In this document: positions 8,836 through 18,333 of the stretch, in pieces
How the letters are laid out: the number at the start of each line of letters is the position of its first letter
Position numbering within the stretch: the first letter of the stretch is position 1
The notes under the pieces: generated by a model
Seen by the model: only the letters and a program-made list of their open reading frames with translations
Databases searched by the model: none
Told to the model about the DNA's origin: nothing
Assembly: GCA_003116975.1 (NCBI GenBank)
Contig: BGKB01000268.1
Location: 1 to 44,917, forward strand
DNA: 44,917 bases
DNA from: Aurantiochytrium sp. KH105
Taxonomy: Eukaryota > Sar > Bigyra > Thraustochytrida > Thraustochytriidae
Direction: 5' to 3'
Position numbers and translations under genes: made by a program

Positions 8836-9050
8836 ACTTGTACTGGAAAGAATAAGCTCAACAAGGAATGCTTTTCCAAGTTGAACTGGAAAAACTTAGC
8901 TCCCCAAAAAATGGTTTCTCCAAGATGTAGTTCTGGAAAACTTAGCTTCCCCAAAAAATGCGTTCTGCATTTTGTAGTATACTGGCAAAAGAATTGCTTT
9001 CTAAACTTGCACTGCAAAAAAATTAACTCACAAAGAAATGCTTTGCCATG
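8836..9050. repeat. degenerate ~44-bp tandem repeat (about five units)
   Basis: Units have the form AAnTTGnACTGGAAAAACTTAGC, a C/A-rich stretch, then AAATGnTTTCTCC. Copies start near 8836, 8881, 8922, 8969 and 9005. The array abuts the 3' flank of the CoA-transferase, and one further diverged unit lies at 8455-8530 next to the decayed copy. It is AT-rich and non-coding. Confidence 0.8.
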
Positions 9051-9150
9051 AGATCACACCAGCCAAAACCAAGTCAACTCAAATCGAACGCGTGGCTGAG
9101 ACCATCAAACAAAGATAAAGAAAAGGTATAATAAAAGGATTCACTGTCAA

Positions 9151-10530
9151 TCATGCCGAGGCAGAAGAAGGTCCGGCGCCCGTGGGCCACAGCAAAGCGC
9201 CCTCATCCGTGAGCGCCTGGATCTGCTCCGGGGTGTACCCAACGAGGTCAAGAATCTCCTGCGTGTGCTCGCCAAGTTCAGCTCCCGGCCACAAGGTTGC
9301 TCCCGGCGTTTTGGAGAACTTGGGCGCCATACCAGGAATCTTGAGGTTACGGTTGAGGGCAGGAACGTGGACTTCCTCAATCATTCCGCGCGCCTTGTAC
9401 TGCGGGTCGTCAACGATATCCTCAATCGAGTAAATGAGACCGTTGGGGACCTGGGCCTTATTGACGCAGTCCATCACTTCTTGTGCTGTGTGCTGCTGCG
9501 CCCAATCGCCAATGACCTTGTCCAAATACTCTTGGTGCTCTACGCGCTTTTGGTTATCGCTGTACTTTTCATCCTCGGCAATGTCAGGGCGGCCAATCTG
9601 GAGCATGAGCCGCTTAAAAAGCGCGTTCGAGTTCGAGCCAATCACCACGGCCTTGCCGTCGCTCGTGGGGTACGTGTTGGTCGGGACAATGCCCGTCACG
9701 GTCGACCCCGAGGGCTCCCGCACAAGGCCCTCGCCGTCGTAATCAGGCAAGACGCCCTCCATGATTTGCCAGACTGACTCGAAAATGCTTGCGTCCACGA
9801 CCTGAAACTTGGCGTCCGGGTTGCTTCCCTTTTGACGCGCAAAAAGTGCCATGGCCGTTCCCATGGCACCGTGAATCCCTGCGAGTGTGTCGCCCAAGCT
9901 CAGGTTCGGGCGCACCGAGGGGCGATCGGGAAAGCCGTTTACGTACCGAAAGCCGCCCATGGCCTCGCACGAAGAGGCAAAGCCCGGTCGAGGAGCATAA
10001 GGTCCGTCCTGGCCATAGCCGCTCACGCGAGTGTACACGAGGTCGTTTACCTTGGCAATGTCGTCGGGCCCAAGTCCCCAGCTTTCCATCTTGCCCGGTC
10101 GAAAGTTCTCGAGCAGCACGTCGGCATCCTTGCAAAGGTCGCGCACGAGCTGCTGGGCGCCTGGCTTTTTCAAGTCGAGCTCGATCGACTTTTTGTTGCG
10201 CCCAATGGATCTCCACCACCACGAGGTTCCTGTCGGATCCACGTTGCGAAACTTGCGCACCTGATCGCCCCCAGGCGGCTCGATCTTGATGCACTCTGCG
10301 CCGTAGTACGCCAAGATCGTGCCGGCCTGCGGGCCTGCAATAAAGTTGCCAACCTCAATCACACGCACGCCTGCGAGCGGGCCTTGCGGCTTCCGTTCCT
10401 CCTTGGCTCCGTCCTCGGCCGTCGTCGAGAGCATCTTCGCTGCCGCCGCATTCTTGGCCGCGTCCACGCCGCCACTGGCGCCCGCAAGCCGCACGCGCAG
10501 ACGCGCCGCTCCGCGACGATGCAACATCAT
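9151..10530 (-). CDS. class III (CaiB/BaiF) CoA-transferase, probably mitochondrial
   Basis: The 459-residue protein belongs to family III CoA-transferases, which move CoA between carboxylic acids through an aspartyl-CoA thioester. The catalytic Asp is D214 in SLGDTLAG. Other family hallmarks are VIEVGNFIAGPQAG (57-70), KIEPPGGDQVRKF (82-94), ENFRPGKM (141-148) and the small C-terminal domain ending LWPGAELGEHTQEIL. The first ~45 residues (MMLHRRGAARLRVRLAG...) are Arg/Ala-rich with few acids, which fits a mitochondrial presequence. It most resembles succinyl-CoA:dicarboxylate (glutarate) transferases of the SUGCT type, but substrate cannot be read from sequence and racemase-type relatives are possible. 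There is no intron. The start is the first of two adjacent ATGs. A period-6 ACGT cluster lies 15-57 bp upstream. Confidence 0.92.
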   Translation of the reverse strand: MMLHRRGAARLRVRLAGASGGVDAAKNAAAAKMLSTTAEDGAKEERKPQGPLAGVRVIEVGNFIAGPQAGTILAYYGAECIKIEPPGGDQVRKFRNVDPTGTSWWWRSIGRNKKSIELDLKKPGAQQLVRDLCKDADVLLENFRPGKMESWGLGPDDIAKVNDLVYTRVSGYGQDGPYAPRPGFASSCEAMGGFRYVNGFPDRPSVRPNLSLGDTLAGIHGAMGTAMALFARQKGSNPDAKFQVVDASIFESVWQIMEGVLPDYDGEGLVREPSGSTVTGIVPTNTYPTSDGKAVVIGSNSNALFKRLMLQIGRPDIAEDEKYSDNQKRVEHQEYLDKVIGDWAQQHTAQEVMDCVNKAQVPNGLIYSIEDIVDDPQYKARGMIEEVHVPALNRNLKIPGMAPKFSKTPGATLWPGAELGEHTQEILDLVGYTPEQIQALTDEGALLWPTGAGPSSASA

Positions 10531-10540
10531 GGTGCTTCTT

Positions 10541-10587
10541 GTCCACGTCCACGTTCACGTTTACGTCCACGTCCACGCGTACGTCAA
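10541..10587 (-). promoter_or_regulatory. period-6 cluster of ACGT cores upstream of the CoA-transferase
   Basis: ACGT occurs at 10545, 10551, 10557, 10563 and 10569, exactly 6 bp apart, and again at 10581 (the 10575 slot is ACGC). The tract is a GTGGAC-type hexamer repeat 15-57 bp before the start codon. ACGT is the core of bZIP sites, so it could be a 5' leader repeat or a factor-binding array. Function is not shown. Confidence 0.4.
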
Positions 10588-10968
10588 CAACCTTCGCTCA
10601 GGTTATGCCCTCTCGATCGCAGAGAGCCGCGTCTCGATTCTGTTTTGCTGCCCGTGACCAAGCGAGCAAGCGAGCAATCAGACGCTTTGGCGGTTCTGCT
10701 CCTACGAGTAGTGCTCTCTCCTTATTGGGCGCGCTGCAAAGGGGAGGGGCGCTTTCAGGCAGGACCGAAGAGTGATCGATGTATAAGCGCGCTGCAAGAG
10801 GGACGACAAAAGGTCGGCCTGGTGGCCGACGTGCGCCGCACGAACGGGAGCATCGAGGTCGTGCAAGGACCTCCTCGACGCGGTCGTTTCTGTGGTGCGG
10901 CAGCGGCGGAGCAAGCTGGCAGCTGAAAAGACACCGTCGCAGCGAGGGGAGGACCGAATCGGGACGCA

Positions 10969-11927
10969 ATGGTTTCAAAGGTAGTACGATCGCTGCGCCA
11001 ATGGTCCGGCCTTTCGGATCCAATGCCAGGGCGCTCCGCAGTATCGTAAAGAGGACACCATCTTTCATCCCCAAGGTAGGTTGTTGTGTGTGGTGTGAGT
11101 GAGTGTATAGACAGCACACGACTCTTTGTTGATGGTGGGTGGTTGTTGGCCTTGGCTGGATTCATGAGTTGCTTGCCCCAAACAAAGTCTTAGGAAGCTC
11201 ACGACAGTTCAACGGGATTGCGCTCGACGATGAGGGAGATTATGCAGTGACATTCTCGAAGCTGACCATGAGACGACAATTCCACTCCACACATTTCTTG
11301 ATGAGGAGACGCTGCATCTTTGCACTCATTACAGGGAGCTCAGGTCGTTTCTCCCTTTCCTCACTCTCCAATTCTCGTTCTCTGTGTCCCATTCGTCCTC
11401 TTTCCCCCGCGCACTGCATGGCCATGCAGACAAAGGCATGAAAGCTCACGACAGCTCATCGTTGTGCGCTTGACAAAGAGGTTGATTCACAAAGTTGACC
11501 ACGAGATGCCATGTTTTTCTTTCCGCATTGTCTTGCACTTCACGAACATCACAATTAGCCAACTCACTGTCAAGTCGAGCCATTCATTCATCCACTCATT
11601 CATTCATCGCATCATGTTCTCCCTCTTCGACCCTTCCACACCATGTCTCCCTTTCCTTCCTTCTCTCTCGTTCTCATCTCTCCCATCCTCCCCTCTTCCC
11701 CCACCCCCACCTACGGCCATCAACATGCACGCAGCAGCAGCTGCAGATGCATGGCGATGGCCACCAAGTCGTCTTCGTGGCCGCCATAGAATCGAATCCA
11801 GCTCACGCACGCAACAACGCTGTGCTGATGTGACCGACGCCTTCCCCGTAGCCGCCGCGCGCACGTGCCGGGATACCTGCAGGCCACGCAGTCCGAGCTG
11901 CTGAAGGTCTCCACAGAGGCGCGGTGA
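10969..11927 (+). CDS. possible spliced micro-gene (45 residues), speculative
   Basis: Three short blocks join in frame: 10969-10980 (MVSK), 11030-11079 (GAPQYRKEDTIFHPQG plus two bases) and 11852-11927 (ending ATQSELLKVSTEAR and TGA). The start ATG has G at -3 and +4. Intron 1 (49 bp) runs GTAGTA to TGCCAG. Intron 2 runs from GTTGTT (or GTAGGT four bases earlier, which shifts the frame) to CTTCCCCGTAG. Exon 3 has nearly all G/C third positions, like real genes here. I recognise no family, the donors are weak, and a different first exon (MVRPFGSN at 11001) would also reach a GTAGGT donor. Treat it as a lead only. Confidence 0.25.
11195..11530. repeat. imperfect direct duplication (~90 bp, two copies)
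   Basis: Copy 1 (about 11195-11285) begins GAAGCTCACGACAGTTCA, copy 2 (about 11440-11530) begins AAAGCTCACGACAGCTCA. Both continue through TGCGCTYGAC..GA..GAGRTTGATT-like and GACCAYGAGAYG blocks. Divergence is high, so the event is old. Confidence 0.55.
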
Positions 11928-12401
11928 GGGGCCATAAGCGTGCCGTGTGGTGGCGCACTCTCGCACTGCAGCTGCAGCTCGTCGCTGCATACGAGTCCCA
12001 GCTCGCCGCCGCAGTCCCTGCTCTTGTTCTCGGGACAAGCGCGCGCGAGCGAGCGAGAAAGCAAGCTTGCTTGCTTGCAAGCATCTGCGAGCTGCCGGCG
12101 CGGCGCGGGGCAGGGCGGGGCGCCGGCGAGCGATGCCGGGCGATGGCTGACCTCGGTGCCGATCTCGCCGCTTGCGAGTGATGAAGTTGGCCGAGGTCGT
12201 GGCATGGCGAGATCTTACCGGACCTTGCTTTGCTTAGGTCACCGCCGCCGCGACCGCTACCGCCTGCGGTGCAAGCAAAACCGTATCGGTCACAGCCAGC
12301 CAAGCCAAGCACGCGTTCAGTCGAGCACACGAGCACACGGACGCGAGCGAGCGAGTGGGTGGGGCTATTCATTCATTCAAGCGAGCCAGCCAACCAGCAT
12401 C

Positions 12402-13043
12402 ATGATGGCCGGCGTGAGCGCAGGCCGAGTCCTGGCCTTGGTGGCGGCAGTGCTCTGCCTGAGCAGTGCCCGGGCAGCTGGGGACGACAACTCGACCCTG
12501 GCGCCGACAATGGCGCCCACCAACCCTACGGGCACGCTGACGGCGTTTGGCGGGGATCTCGACATGACCTACACGGTCCTGGACAATGGCGCTGTGCAAG
12601 TGCAAGTTAGCTACCCAATGACCAGCGGATGGATTGGCGTGGGCCTTTCCGACAATGGCGACATGGTGGGCTCGTATGCCGTCATTGCCGGCCAAGGCGT
12701 ATCCGGTATTCCTGCACCGATCGGCGAATACAAGCTCACTGCGTACGATGCGCCAAGTCTCTCTTCCTCGAGAGCCATCAGCGACACCTCCATCGAGGTC
12801 AATGATGGCATCATGACCATGGAGTTCACGGCAACAACCATTGCCGGCCGGAGCCTCGACGTTTCCGGCGATGGGGATCGCATCATTTACGCCGTCTATG
12901 AGGGAAGCTCCTTCGGCACACAGCATGCCCGAGCGGGCGATTCCACCGTCAACTGGTCTTCGCCTGTGCCTTCCAGCGCAGTGCGCCTGGCCCCGCTCGG
13001 TCTTATTCTTCTTGGCGCTCTCGTCAATGTGATCATGATCTAG
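12402..13043 (+). CDS. secreted / surface-anchored DOMON-domain (haem-binding) protein
   Basis: The 213-residue protein has a signal peptide (1-26, cleavage after SSARA), a short Thr/Pro linker (30-45) and one DOMON domain (about 48-185). The C-terminal hydrophobic tail (195-213), after a small-residue stretch, looks like a GPI-anchor signal or a single membrane span. The domain shows SGWIGVGLSDNGDMVGSYAV and, near its end, THARAG-like GTQHARAGDSTVNW. Met88 and His175 sit where DOMON/cytochrome domains place their axial haem ligands, so b-type haem binding at the cell surface is a reasonable inference. Relatives occur in cellobiose dehydrogenase cytochromes and DOMON-cytochrome b561 proteins, but no b561 or enzyme module is fused here. 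It starts at tandem ATGs with A at -3. ATTCATTCA lies in the leader. Confidence 0.82.
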   Translation: MMAGVSAGRVLALVAAVLCLSSARAAGDDNSTLAPTMAPTNPTGTLTAFGGDLDMTYTVLDNGAVQVQVSYPMTSGWIGVGLSDNGDMVGSYAVIAGQGVSGIPAPIGEYKLTAYDAPSLSSSRAISDTSIEVNDGIMTMEFTATTIAGRSLDVSGDGDRIIYAVYEGSSFGTQHARAGDSTVNWSSPVPSSAVRLAPLGLILLGALVNVIMI

Positions 13044-13857
13044 CCAAACGTGCAGTTCAGCCAATGAAATAAGAGTCAAGTTCTATCTGCTTTTTCCTTT
13101 TCTGAAGCTTGCATTGACATTCTACTTTTCGAGCCGTCAAAGCTGATCTTGTTTCTCCTTCCCCCTCCCCCCCCTCCTCCAAAAAGGAGACCTCGTTGTA
13201 GGCCTACAAGTTTCCCCCCAACTTCTTTGATCTTGCGCTGCTTGTCGCCCCTTCAACTTCTTTGTTCGACGATGACCTCCAGCTAGCCTGTGAAGCTCAT
13301 CGTCTCGAGTATTTCCGGCCTGCTCCAATTCCTCTCTTCCATTCTCCATCGCATTCATGTCAGGCATGTTCGTTGATCTCACTCACGCTTCTTCGGTCAT
13401 TGAGTCGTCTATACATGAATCCCTGTTCGACGTGGAGCAACGAACCCTCCGTGTTCACGGGTGGGTAAGTGGTCCGTAACCGTGACTACCGGACACCTCG
13501 CGTACACTCCATCCGGGACGGACGCTGCCGAGCGCGACGTCTCTGGGCCCGGCATGCCGCCCCGGGGCCGCGACTTCCTCGCGCCGCCAGCCGCGTCCGA
13601 GTCGCCAGCGCGAGGTCGCGCGAGTCGAAGGAGACGTTGTCGATATCGACCCTCGCCACGCGCGTGACGGGTGACCGCCTCACCGGATCCCGCCCTTCGA
13701 GCCCTGATTTCTTCACGCATACCTGGATTCATTCATTCCTGCATCTCCACTCGCACGCCCGCTCGCACGCACCAGAGGCGCATTGCATGCCAGGGCGCCG
13801 CCTCCAGACCGCCATCGCGCCCGCCTTCTGCCGCGCCTCGCCCGCGCGGAGACCGAG
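13044..13857. other. interval between DOMON gene and crtIBY
   Basis: This holds the 3' flank of the DOMON gene (AATGAAATAAGA near 13063) and the 5' region of crtIBY. A C-rich run lies at 13161-13180. An ATTCATTCATTCCTGC stretch at 13727-13742 resembles the leader of the DOMON gene. No separate gene is supported. Confidence 0.5.
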
Positions 13858-16800
13858 ATGGCGCGCAGGGCGTCGCGCCTCGTCGCCGCCATCGTCGTCG
13901 TCCTCGTCGTCGTCGCTCCCGCCTGCTGCCGGCAAGCCGCTGCGGACGTCGCGGACGCGCAGGGCGCGAGAGGCCCGGGGCAAGAGAGCGACGGCGGCCG
14001 CGCGAAGAAGCGCATCGCCGTGCTCGGGGCCGGGTACGCAGGCCTGTCCGCAGCGTGCGAACTGAGCAGACTGGGCCACGAGGTCGTGGTTCTTGAGAAG
14101 AACGACTACGTGGGAGGCCGCGCCCACCAGTTCGAGGTCGAGGCCGACAATGGGCAGACCTTCAAGTTCGACGCCGGGCCCAGCTGGTACTGGATGCCCG
14201 AGGTCTTTGACCGCTTCTTTGCGCGGTATGGGCGAACCGTCCAAGAGTTCTACCAGCTCGAGCGCCTCGACCCGGCATATCGCATCATCCGCAATGACCA
14301 CAACGGCGAGGGTACCGTCGATGTGCCCGGCGCTTCGAGCGAGGCCTTCATGTCTTGGGCGCGCCAAATGAACGGCGACGCCCGACTCGTCGACCGCCTC
14401 ATGGACGAGGCCAAGGCAAAGTACGAGGAGGGCGTCTTCAAGTGGATTTGGCATCCCATGGTCTCGTGGTGGGAAATGATCGATCTCAGTCTCGTGCGCG
14501 CTGCCTTGCAGTATGACATGTTCAACAGCTTTGTCGCTCACCTACAAAAGTACATTTCAAGCGATACCCTGCTCATGATTCTCAAGTGGCCCGTCATCTT
14601 TCTCGGGGCCTCACCCAATGGCGCCCCTGCGTTGTATTCCATGATGACCTATGGCGGTCACGCGCTCGGCACCTATTATCCAACTGGAGGCCTCGCGCGG
14701 CCCGTCGTTGCCATTGCCGAGCTTGCCAAAGACCTCGGCGTCGACATTCAGCTCGATGCCGAGGTCACCTCGTTTCGCTTTGACGAGACCGGCCGTGGTG
14801 TTCAAGCTGTTTGCACTCGCAACGATCGCTGTGAGGCTGTCGATGGAGTCGTGGCTGCCGCCGATTACCACCACGTTGAGCAGACCCTTCTGCCCCCCGA
14901 TCTTCGTCGCTACGAGCAGGGGTTCTGGGACGCCCAAGTCATGTCGCCGTCCTGCGTCCTCTTCTACCTCGGCTTCGATCACCGCATCCAAGGGCTCACC
15001 CATCATACGTTCTTCTTTGACCGAGACCTCGACGCTCATCTCCACGCGGCCTTTGACACGCACACTTGGGCCGAGGAGCCCGTCTTTTACGTGTCAGCCA
15101 CCTCGAAAACGGACCCAAGTGTAGTTTCTGGTCAGGGCGAGGCGCTCTTTGTGCTCGTCCCCATCTCCTACCAGCTGAACGGCACGGACAACGCTGCGCG
15201 TCGGGAGCACATCCTACACACCGTGCTCACACGCATGGAAGAGAACTTGAAGCAGCCCCTCCGCGAGTGGCTCGTCTACCAAAAGTCGTATGGGACAACG
15301 GACTTTGAGCGCGACTTTCACTCTTTTCGTGGCAATGCTTTCGGCCACGCCAACACTCTTTCGCAGTCGCTCGTGCTCAAACCCTCCATGGATTCCCTGC
15401 TCAATAATCTCGTCTTTGCTGGCCATTTGACGAATCCCGGCCCAGGCGTGCCGCCGTCCATCGTCTCGGGCACTGTTTCGGCCAACCTGTTGCATGACAA
15501 ACTCCAAGTGACAGCAAATCACCATTCACTGGGGTTCGCGCTCCTCGGAGCGCTCCTTGGAGCCCTTTTTCTCGGTATTCTGGCTCTCTCGGTATTCTCA
15601 ACTCGCTTTGTATCGTATGTGGAGTGCATCAGACTCTTGTATGTGCACGGACGGACTTACTTTGCCGCCGCCACGCTCATGAAGCCCATGGCCTTCCTCG
15701 ACACGGCGGCCATGTACGGTCTCTTTCGCGTTGCCGACGACTACGTCGACAATGTTGGCGACGCTGGCGAGCGGCAGCGGAACCTCGACGCCTTCATGGC
15801 GGACTTTTGGCGATGCTGGGAATCCGGTCGAGGCGACTACGCGCGTCATCCGACGCTCCCTGCCATCATCGAGTCGGCGCACCGTCGTGCATACCCGCGG
15901 GAACTCTTTGAGCGTTTTTTTCGCTCCATGCGGATGGACGCCAAACGAAAGGTCGTTTGCCTCACCATGGATGATACGATGGAGTACATGGAGGGCAGCG
16001 CGGCTGTCATAGGCGAGTTCATGCTACCCATTCTCATGCCCGACAGAGATTCCCTGGCTTTCAAGCAGGCCATACCGCATGCGCGCGATCTTGGACTCGC
16101 TTTCCAAATCACCAACATGCTTCGGGATATTGGCGAGGATAATCGCTTGGGCCGCCAGTACATTCCTGTCGACGCCTGCAAGCGCCATGGTCTAAACGGC
16201 AAGCTCACGTCTCATGAACAGCCTGGCTTTCGCGAGCTCATGGAGGAAATGTTCGCTTTCACCGACAATCTCTATGCCAGTGCTGACCTTGGCATCGACA
16301 TGTTGCCTGAGCAGGTGCGCGACGTCATTCGCGTGGCGCGTCTTGCGTATCACCGCATTCACGACAAGATTCGCGCAGCGAATTACGACATTTTCACCGC
16401 CCGACGACGAGTTCCCCTTCGTGAAAAGTTAACGATTCTCGTCGATACCGTACCGCGACTCAAGCTCGCCCGCATTGCGCTCACCGAGCTCATTTGTGCT
16501 GCACTCTATGGCCTTTCGCGCCCGCACATTGCTTTCGTTTGGATTGGCGCCGTGTGGGCGAGCTGGCTCGAGTGGCCGGGATGCTCGTACCTGCGCTTTC
16601 ACGGGCTTTTCGTGATACCACCGCTCCTCTTGCTCGCCCGTTTGGCGCACCAACGCGCTGTTGCCGACAAGCAGGTCCCCTTCTTGCGCCGCGCTGGTTT
16701 CTGGACTCTGGCGCTTTGCGTCGTTGCAACACTTTACACAACACCATGGGACAATTTTCTCGTGTATCGCCGTGTCTGGGGCTACCCGCCGGAGCGCATT

Positions 16801-17664
16801 CTCTTTGTCATCGGGTACGTACCCATCGAAGAGTACATGTTCTTCACGCTCGAGACCATGTTGGTCGCGGCGGTCTGGCTTCAGGTCTTTCAGCCCACGA
16901 CGTTGCAGGCCGAGGTAGGCCCACGTGGAAAGGGGGGCATGCTCGTTCTCGCGAGTCTTGGACTCGTCTGGATGGCCGGCCTTTCGTGTTTGGCCTCGGA
17001 GCAAAGCTTATACATTGGTCTCATTCTCACCTGGGCCATGCCCGTCCTCATTTTGCAATGGAGTCTCGGTGCACATGTGCTCACTACGCATGCAAAGCCG
17101 GTCCTGAAAACGATTGTATCGGCCACAGCGTACCTTTGCGTGGCCGATGCATGGGCGATTCGTCACGGCATCTGGCGCATCAATCCCGCAAATCTTGTGT
17201 TGCCCATGGGCAAACATGCGCTTCCTCTCGAGGAAGCCCTCTTTTTCTTGGTGACCTCGATCATGTGTACGTGGGGACTCACGTTGGCCATGGTTCTCTG
17301 GGGCAAGCCCATCGGTTTGGCAGTTGGTATGGGCACGTGGGCGAGACCTCCTCGTCCGGGCCGGTCGCAACTCATTACCTGTGGAGCCGTGCTTGTGTTG
17401 AGCATTTCTCATCCGGCGCTGTTTAAGATGGTTCCTGCACTTGTGGTCACAATCATGCGCTTTGGCTTTTGGGCGTGCGCTCTCATGGCCGGCGTGCATT
17501 TGCCTGCACGTGGACGTGTTCTCTTTGTTGCTGCAGTCGTGGCAATCTCCTGCGCGCCTGCTGCTCTGGCTCCACTTTTGGCGGGAACAGTTCTCGTGGG
17601 TACGCTCGGCGGCTGGCATACGCGAGATCGCGAAGACACGCTCCCGCTGTACAAGAATGCCTGA
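13858..17664 (+). CDS. crtIBY: trifunctional beta-carotene synthase: phytoene desaturase - phytoene synthase - lycopene cyclase fusion
   Basis: One uninterrupted frame encodes 1268 residues that should convert geranylgeranyl diphosphate to beta-carotene. Residues 8-22 are a signal peptide or anchor. The CrtI part (about 50-555) has the FAD loop VLGAGYAGLSAACEL (55-69) and the C-terminal HLTNPGPGVPPSI (523-535). A membrane span (558-579) leads to CrtB (about 585-900), with its two Asp-rich motifs DDYVD (627-631) and DIGED (757-761). The lycopene cyclase part (about 920-1255) is the multi-span fungal/CrtYcd type, with PWDN (963-966), VPIEEYMFF (988-996) and the second half PLEEALFF (1123-1130). 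Fungal enzymes fuse only cyclase and synthase, whereas the I-B-Y order is known from thraustochytrids. The ATG at 13858 has G at -3 and +4 and directly precedes the signal. All catalytic motifs look intact. Confidence 0.97.
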   Translation: MARRASRLVAAIVVVLVVVAPACCRQAAADVADAQGARGPGQESDGGRAKKRIAVLGAGYAGLSAACELSRLGHEVVVLEKNDYVGGRAHQFEVEADNGQTFKFDAGPSWYWMPEVFDRFFARYGRTVQEFYQLERLDPAYRIIRNDHNGEGTVDVPGASSEAFMSWARQMNGDARLVDRLMDEAKAKYEEGVFKWIWHPMVSWWEMIDLSLVRAALQYDMFNSFVAHLQKYISSDTLLMILKWPVIFLGASPNGAPALYSMMTYGGHALGTYYPTGGLARPVVAIAELAKDLGVDIQLDAEVTSFRFDETGRGVQAVCTRNDRCEAVDGVVAAADYHHVEQTLLPPDLRRYEQGFWDAQVMSPSCVLFYLGFDHRIQGLTHHTFFFDRDLDAHLHAAFDTHTWAEEPVFYVSATSKTDPSVVSGQGEALFVLVPISYQLNGTDNAARREHILHTVLTRMEENLKQPLREWLVYQKSYGTTDFERDFHSFRGNAFGHANTLSQSLVLKPSMDSLLNNLVFAGHLTNPGPGVPPSIVSGTVSANLLHDKLQVTANHHSLGFALLGALLGALFLGILALSVFSTRFVSYVECIRLLYVHGRTYFAAATLMKPMAFLDTAAMYGLFRVADDYVDNVGDAGERQRNLDAFMADFWRCWESGRGDYARHPTLPAIIESAHRRAYPRELFERFFRSMRMDAKRKVVCLTMDDTMEYMEGSAAVIGEFMLPILMPDRDSLAFKQAIPHARDLGLAFQITNMLRDIGEDNRLGRQYIPVDACKRHGLNGKLTSHEQPGFRELMEEMFAFTDNLYASADLGIDMLPEQVRDVIRVARLAYHRIHDKIRAANYDIFTARRRVPLREKLTILVDTVPRLKLARIALTELICAALYGLSRPHIAFVWIGAVWASWLEWPGCSYLRFHGLFVIPPLLLLARLAHQRAVADKQVPFLRRAGFWTLALCVVATLYTTPWDNFLVYRRVWGYPPERILFVIGYVPIEEYMFFTLETMLVAAVWLQVFQPTTLQAEVGPRGKGGMLVLASLGLVWMAGLSCLASEQSLYIGLILTWAMPVLILQWSLGAHVLTTHAKPVLKTIVSATAYLCVADAWAIRHGIWRINPANLVLPMGKHALPLEEALFFLVTSIMCTWGLTLAMVLWGKPIGLAVGMGTWARPPRPGRSQLITCGAVLVLSISHPALFKMVPALVVTIMRFGFWACALMAGVHLPARGRVLFVAAVVAISCAPAALAPLLAGTVLVGTLGGWHTRDREDTLPLYKNA

Positions 17665-18333
17665 TCGGAGTCAGAGATGCTTTTTGGTCCGTGGCATACG
17701 ACGAGAAAGGCCATGACGTTGATTCTTATTTGGAAATGCTCTGACCCTGTGGCGGAGATCGTCCTCATCTTGGGACCAAACGGCCATTTCCTCCCTCGCT
17801 TCCTTTTTCCCGAGGTGAGTTGCTGCACATTATTAGATAACATTTTGTAATCACAATTCCTACGTTTCCCTTCTTGCCCTGAAAATGATCCTCTCCAGAG
17901 ATCGCTTGCTGTCAACCCTTTGTCGTGCGAATTCATCCATCTTCCGGATATGCCGTCATCTTTTCGCTGAGGTCTTCCATTCTCGAAAGGGGAGCAAGAT
18001 ATTGGATTGCATAGGCTACACTGCAAGGCATTGCGACGGAAGCGCCAAAATTGCATGCATGTGCTTGATTGAAGAATCATATGCAATGCATTAGGTAACA
18101 AAAGATTGGGGTAGTACAGCAGATCGTTTGAGAAATTCTGAGGTAGCATAATATACTTTTATCGTTGTGAGGACGCAGCGCGAAACTCGAGCAGCTGCTG
18201 CCGCCTTGAGTCAGACTTTTAAAGCGCGCTATTTCAGCACAGAGTTGCAGAGACTATTTGGACATATGAAAATCGGGGAAAGAAAATGGGCATGCGGGGA
18301 CTCCAAGGCCCACCAAAGGGGATTAAGGGCTGG
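17665..18333. other. convergent 3' flanks of crtIBY and kinase
   Basis: AT-richer interval between two converging genes. No ORF with coding character, no RNA gene and no clear repeat. TATTAGATAACATTTTG and similar A/T runs near 17830-17850 may be part of the crtIBY 3' UTR. Confidence 0.5.

Larger units (their letters stand above)
10588..12401. other. long interval between CoA-transferase and DOMON gene
   Basis: About 1.8 kb with no recognised family. It contains a possible spliced micro-gene (10969-11927, separate entry), an imperfect 90-bp duplication (about 11195-11285 and 11440-11530), ATTCATTCAT-type repeats at 11581-11612 and CGAG/CTTG-rich low complexity at 12040-12100 and 12340-12360. 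Confidence 0.5.

Noticed and set aside
11604..11840. Possible CRISPR-like or regular spacer array suggested by repeated short motifs
   Set aside because: Only pyrimidine-rich low complexity. Eukaryotic context and no constant repeat-spacer spacing.
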